From assembly GCA_017438675.1 (NCBI GenBank), contig JAFRUW010000216.1, positions 1 to 6,082 of the forward strand: a DNA stretch of 6,082 nucleotides, read 5' to 3'. Source of the DNA: Oscillospiraceae bacterium (GTDB lineage: Bacteria; Bacillota; Clostridia; Oscillospirales; Oscillospiraceae). Positions 1 through 5,723 of this stretch are shown here, piece by piece. Each line of letters starts with the position of its first letter. Position 1 is the stretch's first letter. Made by a program: the position numbers and the translations under genes. The notes beneath the pieces were generated by a model. It had not been told where the DNA came from. It searched no databases and saw only the letters and a program-made list of their open reading frames with translations.

Positions 1-2022
1 TTCCCGTTTTTAAGCAAGCTGTTCGGTGGCCCCAATGCTCAGGGCGGACAGAAGCCCGGCAGCGGAGAGACCTCACCCCGTACCGCCGGGGGGGAGAAAC
101 AGCAGAAAAAGCACAAATACCTTGACAGCTACTGCATCTGTCTTACCGAGAGAGCGCGTCAGGGCAAGCTGGACCCCATGATCGGCAGAGAGACCGAGAC
201 AGAGCGGGTGGTGCAGATACTGAACCGCCGCCAGAAGAACAACCCCTGCCTTATAGGCGAGCCCGGCGTCGGCAAAACAGCCATCGCCGAGGGCCTTGCC
301 CAGCGTATAGCAAAGGGTGACGTGCCCTTCAAGCTCAGGGATAAGGAGGTTTACCTTCTCGATCTCACCGCTCTTGTGGCGGGCACCCAGTTCAGGGGCC
401 AGTTCGAGAGCAGGATGAAGGGCCTTATCGAGGACATAAAGAAGCACGGCAATGTGATCCTTGTGATCGACGAGGTCCACACCATTGTCGGCGCGGGAGA
501 CGCCGAGGGTTCCATGAACGCGGCAAACATCCTGAAGCCCGCTCTTTCAAGAGGGGAGATCCAGGTCATCGGAGCCACCACGTTTTCCGAGTACCGGAAG
601 CACATCGAAAAGGACTCCGCTCTTGAGCGCCGTTTCCAGCCGGTAACGGTTAACGAGCCCTCCATCGAGGATACCGTGGCCATAATAAAGGGTATCGCAG
701 GCTACTACGAGAGTTTTCACGGCGTCCGCATTACGGACGATATGGCGCGCCAGGCCGTCATTCTCAGTGAGAGATATATTACCGACCGATTCCTTCCCGA
801 CAAGGCCATCGACCTTATCGACGAGGCCTGCTCCGATGTGAATCTGAAGAACGAAACCATCACAAGGCGCATGGAGCTTGAAAAGGAACGGGACGACATC
901 GGCAAGGAGAGAGACCTGCTCCTGTCCAGCACTGAAAACAGCGGCGACTACGAGCGGCTGGCATACCTGAGAAGCCGTGAGATACAGGTGAACACCGAGC
1001 TTGACACCATTAAGCAGAGGGGCATGCCCGAGCTGCAGATGGATAACCTGGCAAGGGTCATCGAGCTTTGGACACACATCCCCGCAAGCTCTATCTGCGA
1101 GGATGAACACAAGCGCCTGAGAGAGCTGGACGTGAGACTTAAAAAGCACATAATCGGTCAGGATGAGGCAGTGGACGTGGTCTGCGCAGCCATCAGGCGA
1201 AACAGGGTGGGCATATCCCCGAAGCACAAGCCCGTGTCCTTTATCTTTGTGGGCTCCACAGGAGTGGGCAAGACGGAGCTTGTAAAGAGGCTCGCGGAGG
1301 ATATGTTCAGCGCACCGGAGTCGCTTATCCGCCTTGACATGTCCGAGTTCATGGAGAAGCACTCCGTTTCCCGCATCATCGGGTCGCCTCCCGGTTACGT
1401 GGGCTATGACGAGGCAGGCCAGCTTACGGAGAAGATCCGCAGGAAGCCCTACAGCGTGGTGCTCTTTGACGAGATCGAAAAGGCCCATCCCGACGTTATG
1501 AACATCCTCCTGCAGATCCTTGACGACGGCCGTATTACCGACGCCCAGGGCAGGACGGTGAACTTCGAGAACACCATTATCATTATGACCACCAACGCCG
1601 GCAGCGACAAGAAGGACGGCGCGGTGGGCTTCAACCGCAGCGTAAACGAGCAGGGGAAGGAAAAGGCCCTCAAGGCATTGAACGACTTCCTCCGTCCTGA
1701 ATTCATAAACCGCGTTGACGAGATCGTGTATTTCAACAAGCTGTCCGAGGAGAACTTCGCCGGCATCGCAAAGCTGATGATGAACGAACTGAAGGACAAC
1801 ATGGCCGAGAAGGGCATTGAGCTCACCTATGACGACAGCCTGATAACCTACCTTGTGGAGCGCTCCTACTCCCTGACCTACGGCGCGAGGAACCTCCGCC
1901 GTGAGATTCAGAAGGAGATCGAGGATAAGATCGCGAACGAGATCATCGACAATTACGCCCATCCCTTAAAAAAGATCGGCGTCACCGCCACCGAGGGAAA
2001 GGTCCAGGTCATCGGCGTATAA
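1..2022 (+). CDS. clpC: ClpC-type Hsp100 AAA+ unfoldase, ATP-binding subunit of the Clp protease (5' end missing)
   Basis: This is a two-ring AAA+ ATPase that unfolds cytoplasmic proteins and threads them into the ClpP peptidase. The frame is open from base 1, so 673 residues are visible and the true start and N-domain lie upstream. The ATG at 178 is internal: conserved Clp sequence (LDP-MIGRE) already runs across it. After a Gly/Pro/Lys-rich linker (about 22-120) comes the first ATPase domain: Walker A GEPGVGKT (256-279), pore loop QFRG (388-399), Walker B VILVIDE (454-474) and arginine finger in LERRF (622-636). A short charged middle domain (about 841-1060) follows. The second ATPase domain has Walker A GSTGVGKT (1252-1275), pore loop GYVGY (1393-1407), Walker B VVLFDE (1456-1473), a VGF tripeptide (1624-1632), an arginine finger in EFINR (1699-1713) and sensor 2 GARNLRR (1882-1902). 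The short middle domain and the VGF ClpP-docking tripeptide favour ClpC over the disaggregase ClpB. ClpE or another ClpA/C relative remains possible because the N-domain is not visible. Confidence 0.95.
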   Translation, partial: FPFLSKLFGGPNAQGGQKPGSGETSPRTAGGEKQQKKHKYLDSYCICLTERARQGKLDPMIGRETETERVVQILNRRQKNNPCLIGEPGVGKTAIAEGLAQRIAKGDVPFKLRDKEVYLLDLTALVAGTQFRGQFESRMKGLIEDIKKHGNVILVIDEVHTIVGAGDAEGSMNAANILKPALSRGEIQVIGATTFSEYRKHIEKDSALERRFQPVTVNEPSIEDTVAIIKGIAGYYESFHGVRITDDMARQAVILSERYITDRFLPDKAIDLIDEACSDVNLKNETITRRMELEKERDDIGKERDLLLSSTENSGDYERLAYLRSREIQVNTELDTIKQRGMPELQMDNLARVIELWTHIPASSICEDEHKRLRELDVRLKKHIIGQDEAVDVVCAAIRRNRVGISPKHKPVSFIFVGSTGVGKTELVKRLAEDMFSAPESLIRLDMSEFMEKHSVSRIIGSPPGYVGYDEAGQLTEKIRRKPYSVVLFDEIEKAHPDVMNILLQILDDGRITDAQGRTVNFENTIIIMTTNAGSDKKDGAVGFNRSVNEQGKEKALKALNDFLRPEFINRVDEIVYFNKLSEENFAGIAKLMMNELKDNMAEKGIELTYDDSLITYLVERSYSLTYGARNLRREIQKEIEDKIANEIIDNYAHPLKKIGVTATEGKVQVIGV

Positions 2023-2030
2023 TACGGAAT

Positions 2031-2066
2031 AAGAGCGCGCCTCAGTTTTTCTGCGGCGCGCTTTTT
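2031..2066 (+). terminator. Intrinsic terminator of the clp gene
   Basis: The arms agcgcgcc (2034-2041) and ggcgcgct (2055-2062) pair perfectly over 8 bp. An inner CAG/CTG pairing (2043-2045 with 2051-2053) closes a T5 loop, and a run of five Ts (2062-2066) follows. A-T pairs just outside can lengthen the stem. It lies 11 nt after the clp stop codon, so clp is the last gene of its transcript. Confidence 0.85.
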
Positions 2067-2093
2067 GCGGGTATTTATTTTGGATCGCTGCCG

Positions 2094-2121
2094 TTCATAC
2101 CTGTATAGCGCATTTCATACC
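2094..2121 (+). repeat. 8-bp direct repeat ttcatacc, 20-bp period, just upstream of a promoter
   Basis: ttcatacc occurs at 2094-2101 and again at 2114-2121. The start-to-start spacing is 20 bp, close to two helical turns, and the second copy ends 6 bp before the -35 box at 2128. This is the geometry expected of a direct-repeat activator or response-regulator site. The repeats are short, so chance is a real alternative. No specific regulator is recognised. Confidence 0.35.
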
Positions 2122-2127
2122 GGAATA

Positions 2128-2156
2128 TTGACACTGCGGCGATCAGGTGATATAAT
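2128..2156 (+). promoter_or_regulatory. Consensus sigma-A promoter for a candidate small RNA
   Basis: The -35 box TTGACA (2128-2133) and -10 box TATAAT (2151-2156) both match the consensus exactly, with the optimal 17-bp spacer. An extended -10 TG lies at 2148-2149. Transcription should begin near 2162-2164. No ORF follows on this strand before the terminator at 2284-2314, so the promoter appears to serve a non-coding RNA. Confidence 0.85.
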
Positions 2157-2162
2157 AAAGTA

Positions 2163-2314
2163 AATATCGGAGGGAACGGCTACAGTCCCGGCCGATATAC
2201 CGAAGGTTTCCCGGAAACCCTTCGGTCATCAGCATTCATTGTGCCAACATTTTCTTCTTCATTAATTCATCTTTCTTTTAAAGCAAAAACACTGCCCGAC
2301 GGGCAGTGTTTTTG
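2163..2314 (+). ncRNA. Candidate independent small RNA, about 150 nt
   Basis: The unit runs from the predicted start of a consensus promoter to the end of a perfect terminator hairpin. Hairpin 1 pairs atatcgg (2164-2170) with ccgatat (2192-2198) and has an inner GGGA/TCCC pairing (2172-2175 with 2186-2189) around a 10-nt loop. Hairpin 2 pairs 2199-2210 with 2214-2226, giving 12 bp with one bulged C at 2218. A pyrimidine-rich, probably single-stranded segment follows (about 2227-2283, containing ttcttcttc), then the terminator stem. The + strand between promoter and terminator contains no ATG, so a peptide is unlikely. The architecture (5' hairpins, exposed CU-rich stretch, 3' terminator) is typical of trans-acting regulatory RNAs. 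I do not recognise it as 6S RNA, SRP RNA, tmRNA or a riboswitch class, and no downstream gene lies on this strand for a cis-acting element to control. Its existence is inferred from sequence alone and its function is unknown. Confidence 0.6.
2284..2314. terminator. Bidirectional intrinsic terminator between the small RNA and ltrA
   Basis: The 14-nt arm caaaaacactgccc (2284-2297) pairs perfectly with gggcagtgtttttg (2301-2314) around a 3-nt loop. A-runs and T-runs at the two ends give a U-tract on either strand. Rightward it ends the candidate small RNA. Leftward it lies about 30 nt past the ltrA stop codon and can end that transcript. Confidence 0.93.
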
Positions 2315-2343
2315 TTGTAAGGCGAATCTGCGGCAGTGTATTG

Positions 2344-3498
2344 TCAGATATCCTCGCCGGGTTCGTCCATTTTATTCCCGTAATGCCTGATCATGGCAAA
2401 CAGCACGAAGACGAACACCACGGTCACGGCGATATTTATTACCATGTTCTCACGGAAAAACAGCATAAGAGCGAAAAACGCCGTTCCGGTCAATGCCACC
2501 CGGAGGAAGAAACGGTTGTATTTGCTGTGGCGCACTTTGGCGTGCCTGTTGCCCAGAGCAAAAAGGAAGCCGAAAAACATGAGGAAGGAGCTCAGGAGGA
2601 ATATCATTTTCGGCATAAGGTCGATCTCAGTTTCCTGCATGAATTTAAGCCCGTTTGTGATATTGTTCATGGCGAAGATAATGAAGATGTGGAGGAACAT
2701 GTATCCCAGGCCGTTTGTTTTATTTTCACGGTCTATGATACGGTCGTAAAAGACGCCGTAGCTGAGGAAAAGCCCCACAACGATGAGAAAGGCAAAAAGG
2801 GCAAAATAAGTGTTCCGGAGGGAAAACGCTCCCTCAAAGTAGGAGGCGATGCTGATTATCATTTCGCCGAAGGAGAACACCACATAAAGCATCGCCCTTT
2901 CGGACAGGTGAGTGAAATCCACAAAGTCTCCGCCTCTGCTCCGTCCGAAAACAAGTACGGCGCACATGCTGATAAGTATCGCTGCCAGGGAAAGCCATGA
3001 GGACCGGGTCAGCCTGAACACAAGGATGTCCGCAGCGACGATCAAAGCCTCGGCAAACAGGATCACAGCCATGCGGATGATATGCCTGCGGACGGCTTTG
3101 CTGTCCCGGCGGTTCCTGAGCTCGAACAGATACTGGACACCGATATTGACAAGGATCAGCGCCCAGGCGATGTGGTACTGGGTATGATAGTTCTGCCATT
3201 CGGCGCATGTCCCTTCGCCGATAAAATACATCAGGAACATGTTGATGAACAGGAAAACATGATCCCTGACGCCGTTCCTGCCGTATATATTTATATAGTA
3301 TGCGGTGTAGGTCCAGATCTGGATCACGGCAAGGGTGGTGAGGATATATGCCGCAAAGGCCGCGGGCTCCACAAAGCCGCCTGAAAAGGTGTGGAGAAGG
3401 GAGTTGTTCCGCCCGATGACGTATACGAATATCAGGTCGAAGATAAGCTCAATGTACTCCACCTTTTTCTCTTTTGGCTGCAGTATCTGCCGTATCAT
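2344..3498 (-). CDS. ltrA: LtrA-family (low temperature requirement A) polytopic membrane protein
   Basis: A 384-residue integral membrane protein of the LtrA family, named after a Listeria gene linked to growth at low temperature; the biochemical activity is unknown. It is unrelated to the group II intron protein of the same name. The family signatures are visible: an N-terminal VEYIELIFDLIFV (residues 13-25), matching the usual VExxELFFDLxFV, and HLSERAMLYVVFSFGEMI (197-214), matching the usual HLxERxxLxxxxxxGE. Hydrophobic segments spread over the whole length (roughly 45-68, 79-95, 106-125, 139-161, 167-185, 199-220, 229-250, 264-283, 296-315, 331-348, 352-370) suggest about 10-12 helices. 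The start is supported by AGGAAAGAGG (3508-3517, read on the minus strand) 9 nt before the ATG. Length is normal for the family. The gene has its own promoter, converges on the small RNA and diverges from the propeller gene, so it is probably monocistronic. Family assignment is firm; function is not. Confidence 0.9.
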   Translation of the reverse strand: MIRQILQPKEKKVEYIELIFDLIFVYVIGRNNSLLHTFSGGFVEPAAFAAYILTTLAVIQIWTYTAYYINIYGRNGVRDHVFLFINMFLMYFIGEGTCAEWQNYHTQYHIAWALILVNIGVQYLFELRNRRDSKAVRRHIIRMAVILFAEALIVAADILVFRLTRSSWLSLAAILISMCAVLVFGRSRGGDFVDFTHLSERAMLYVVFSFGEMIISIASYFEGAFSLRNTYFALFAFLIVVGLFLSYGVFYDRIIDRENKTNGLGYMFLHIFIIFAMNNITNGLKFMQETEIDLMPKMIFLLSSFLMFFGFLFALGNRHAKVRHSKYNRFFLRVALTGTAFFALMLFFRENMVINIAVTVVFVFVLFAMIRHYGNKMDEPGEDI

Positions 3499-3559
3499 AT
3501 CTTGTGGCCTCTTTCCTGTTCTGTCTTATATAATAAAGATAAATCCGCCTGTACCGGAA

Positions 3560-3588
3560 ATTATATCAGGTGATTTTTCCGTTGTAAA
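3560..3588 (-). promoter_or_regulatory. Promoter of ltrA
   Basis: Read on the minus strand, TTTACA (3583-3588, one mismatch to TTGACA) is followed after 17 bp by TATAAT (3560-3565) with an extended TG (3567-3568). The expected start near 3552 gives a leader of about 55 nt to the ATG at 3498. An A/T tract at about 3599-3613 lies upstream of the -35 box and could act as an UP-like element. Confidence 0.8.
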
Positions 3589-3643
3589 GCCGTGGAGGAT
3601 TTTTTCAAAAAAAGACAAATCGGGACAAAAGCCGGAAACCGTA

Positions 3644-3672
3644 TGTACATTTGCGAAAAAAGATGGTATCAT
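3644..3672 (+). promoter_or_regulatory. Probable promoter of the propeller gene
   Basis: TGTACA (3644-3649) and TATCAT (3667-3672) are 17 bp apart, with an extended TG at 3664-3665. The -10 box matches 5 of 6 consensus bases and the -35 box 4 of 6, so this promoter is clearly weaker than its divergent neighbour. Its -35 box is 55 bp from that of ltrA. A start near 3679 would leave a 95-nt leader. A worse alternative is TTGCGA (3651-3656) with TATACG (3676-3681) at a 19-bp spacing. Confidence 0.45.
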
Positions 3673-3687
3673 AGCTATACGGGAAAG

Positions 3688-3750
3688 CTGACGCCGAACC
3701 TCGGTGAAACGACCCGAATCTTTCGGCGCCCGGCGTCAGATGCCGTCTGA
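3688..3750 (+). promoter_or_regulatory. Structured 5' leader of the propeller gene with competing hairpins
   Basis: CTGACGCCG (3688-3696) pairs perfectly over 9 bp with CGGCGTCAG (3731-3739), enclosing a smaller hairpin CCGAA/TTCGG (3714-3718 with 3722-3726). The 3' arm overlaps a second possible hairpin, TCAGA/TCTGA (3736-3740 with 3746-3750), so the two cannot fully coexist. The ribosome binding site follows at 3763-3770. It does not match any riboswitch class I can recall. It could be an mRNA-stabilising or translation-modulating structure. The pairing is seen directly; any regulatory role is inference. Confidence 0.45.
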
Positions 3751-3773
3751 AAAACAAAAACCGGAGGTGGAAA

Positions 3774-5648
3774 ATGAAATATCTCCTTGCTTTTGCCGTT
3801 TTGATTCTGATTCTGCTCCTCGTTTTTTTCGTGAGCGTGACATCTCTGAGGCTGTTCAATACAGTGCAGCATTTTGAGAGGCTCAGGAAAAGGAGCGGAA
3901 GAAAGGAAAACATATATATAAAGCTGTTTAAGGACAAGCTCCTTGTCCTTCTTTCAGTCGTAACCATAGCGGTGCTGGCGGGGCTCATCCTGTCGGTGAA
4001 CAAATTCAAGGAGCTGACCCCGGTGAAAACCGCCGCTCCGGAAGCATCCCAGACCGAACAGGAAGCTGAAAAGGAAGTACATACCGTGGAGTATCAGACC
4101 CCGGAATTCGCCCCGGCAAAGACAGATAAGACCGACCCGGCGAAATGGTATATCGACTGGAAGATAATCGCCGGGGGCGAGGTGGCGGAGAGCTATGCAA
4201 GGGAAGAGAAAATATCCTTCGGCGAGCCGGAGGAATATTTCGCCTTACCCGGCATATCCACATTCAGGGGCGACAATTACCGCTCCGGCGGGACATACGG
4301 TACGGCTCAGGTGACGGATAAGAAGATAACCGAAGCCTGGAGTGTTGAGACCGGCAGCCTTACGGCAGCCGACGGGGAAAACCAGCTCGGGGGAGCCGGC
4401 TGGACAGGTCAGGCCCTTGCGGCGAAATGGGACAGTGAAACCCGCGGCATAATGAATATGTACGATACCGTCGGCGACGGCGCCGTGGAGATCATATACG
4501 CCGCCATGGACGGAAAGATCTATTTCCTGAACATGGAGGACGGAAGCTATACCCGGGATCCCATTGCGGTGGGCATGGCGTTCAAGGGCTCCGGCTCACT
4601 TGATCCCCGGGGGTACCCCCTCCTTTATGTCGGATCGGGAGATGTGACCGCCGAGGGAAAGCGCCCGAGAATGTATATTATCAGCCTCATCGACGGCTCC
4701 GTGCTCTGGGAGTACGGCGACAGCGACGATTACTCACTGAGAAGAGACAACGACGGCTGGACAGCCTTCGATTCCTGCCCCCTTGTGGACGGGGAGACCG
4801 ACACACTGATCTGGCCCGGGGAAAACGGACTGCTTTACACCGTTAAGCTGAACACGGTATATGACAAGGCGGCAGGTACAATATCCGTCGAGCCCGAGGA
4901 CACGGTAAAAACCAGATACGCCGCGGGGCGATCCGGCAACAATGAATACTGGCTGGGCTATGAGATGAGCGCGGCGGCAATAGGCGGGTATCTGTACCTT
5001 TCGGAAAACGGCGGCCTGTTCTACTGCGTCGACCTGAATACCATGGAGCTTGTCTGGACCCAGGACACGGGTGACGATTCCAACTCTTCCCCGGTGGCGG
5101 AGTTTGATCCGGTCACCTCCAAAGGCAGTGTTTATACCGCCTCATCACTCCATTGGGGAGCCGATGAAAACAGCGAGGGCGAAGTATCCATATTTAAGCT
5201 TAACGCCGCAAACGGCGAGATCCTGTGGCAGAGATCATACCCCTGCCACACGGTGGAGGGCATAAGCGGCGGAGTACTTGCCACGCCGCTCCTGGGCAAA
5301 AAGGGAACAAATATGGAAAAGCTCATAATCTATCCCGTGGCCAGGACGCCGGATATTTATGACGGCATACTTGTGGCTCTCGACACAAAGACCGGCGACG
5401 AGGTGTGGAAGCTCGATATGGAGAGCTACACATGGAGTTCCCCGGCGGCGGTGTATACCGATGACGGCAGAGGGTATATCGTCCTCTGCGACAGCGTGGG
5501 TCAGGTTTGCCTCATTGACGGCGCCACTGGAGAGGTGCTGAATGAAATAAACGTGGGCTCCATGGTGGACGCTTCACCTGTGATAATCGGCGACACCGCA
5601 GTCGTCGGCACAAAGGGACGCAAAATCTTCGGACTGAAAATAAGCTGA
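3774..5648 (+). CDS. Membrane-anchored PQQ-like (BamB-like) beta-propeller protein
   Basis: A 624-residue protein with two N-terminal membrane helices (about residues 3-23 and 56-75) and a large C-terminal propeller. The segment between the helices (about 25-55) is rich in Arg and Lys, so by the positive-inside rule it should be cytoplasmic, placing the propeller outside the cell. A low-complexity Glu/Pro/Thr/Lys linker (about 80-125) follows. The repeat region opens with STFRGDNYRSG (162-172), typical of PQQ-like domains. Blade motifs of the form 'strand, D/N-x-x-x-G, x-x-x-W' recur near 246-264, 298-316, 413-433, 470-490, 530-550 and 575-595. The final strand (GRKIFGLKIS) probably closes the ring with the first one (EAWSVETG, 187-194), suggesting 7-8 blades. 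GGAGGTGG (3763-3770) sets the start. Such folds often serve as protein-binding scaffolds. Enzymatic quinoprotein function is unlikely but not excluded, and the real ligand or partner is unknown. Confidence 0.88.
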   Translation: MKYLLAFAVLILILLLVFFVSVTSLRLFNTVQHFERLRKRSGRKENIYIKLFKDKLLVLLSVVTIAVLAGLILSVNKFKELTPVKTAAPEASQTEQEAEKEVHTVEYQTPEFAPAKTDKTDPAKWYIDWKIIAGGEVAESYAREEKISFGEPEEYFALPGISTFRGDNYRSGGTYGTAQVTDKKITEAWSVETGSLTAADGENQLGGAGWTGQALAAKWDSETRGIMNMYDTVGDGAVEIIYAAMDGKIYFLNMEDGSYTRDPIAVGMAFKGSGSLDPRGYPLLYVGSGDVTAEGKRPRMYIISLIDGSVLWEYGDSDDYSLRRDNDGWTAFDSCPLVDGETDTLIWPGENGLLYTVKLNTVYDKAAGTISVEPEDTVKTRYAAGRSGNNEYWLGYEMSAAAIGGYLYLSENGGLFYCVDLNTMELVWTQDTGDDSNSSPVAEFDPVTSKGSVYTASSLHWGADENSEGEVSIFKLNAANGEILWQRSYPCHTVEGISGGVLATPLLGKKGTNMEKLIIYPVARTPDIYDGILVALDTKTGDEVWKLDMESYTWSSPAAVYTDDGRGYIVLCDSVGQVCLIDGATGEVLNEINVGSMVDASPVIIGDTAVVGTKGRKIFGLKIS

Positions 5649-5660
5649 ATAACAGTCACG

Positions 5661-5697
5661 CTCCGTACGGCATAGAATACCGTACGGAGTATTTTTT
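5661..5697 (+). terminator. Intrinsic terminator after the propeller gene
   Basis: CTCCGTACGG (5661-5670) pairs perfectly over 10 bp with CCGTACGGAG (5680-5689) around a 9-nt loop, followed by T-A-T6 (5690-5697). It begins 12 nt after the stop codon. Only 13 nt separate its T-run from the ribosome binding site of the next gene, so it may act as a partial terminator that reduces downstream expression. Confidence 0.9.
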
Positions 5698-5723
5698 GCT
5701 CCGATATAACAGGAGGTGAGTGA

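Noticed and set aside
178..180. ATG at 178 as the start of the Clp gene
   Set aside because: The frame stays open upstream to base 1, conserved Clp residues (LDP before MIGRE) precede it, and no ribosome binding site is evident, so this is an internal methionine of a truncated gene.
547..1962. Long antisense reading frame (471 codons) opposite the clp gene
   Set aside because: The + strand encodes an unmistakable Clp ATPase with all motifs. The antisense product has no recognisable domain and its composition is typical of a codon-bias shadow.
2199..2226. Second hairpin as a terminator or attenuator
   Set aside because: The stem is strong but is followed by tcatcagc rather than a T-run, so it fits an internal RNA structure better than a terminator.
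2163..2314. Riboswitch interpretation of the intergenic RNA
   Set aside because: A hairpin-plus-terminator layout would suit a riboswitch, but the next gene lies on the opposite strand, leaving no downstream target, and no known aptamer motif is visible.
2341..3000. Forward reading frame (219 codons) opposite ltrA
   Set aside because: The minus strand has LtrA signatures, a promoter, a ribosome binding site and membrane helices. The forward frame is His/Glu/Lys-rich with no domain and overlaps the terminator side of ltrA.
3599..3613. ttttttcaaaaaaa as a small terminator hairpin
   Set aside because: The stem is only A-T pairs with almost no loop and has no gene ending nearby. It is better seen as an A/T tract upstream of the ltrA promoter.
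3740..3800. Possible upstream leader peptide starting at ATG 3740
   Set aside because: It has no ribosome binding site, lies inside the hairpin region and simply runs out of frame into the propeller gene.
3605..4009. Minus-strand reading frames opposite the start of the propeller gene
   Set aside because: They overlap the leader hairpin and a convincing + strand start. The proteins are low-complexity Ser/Arg/Phe-rich with no recognisable domain.
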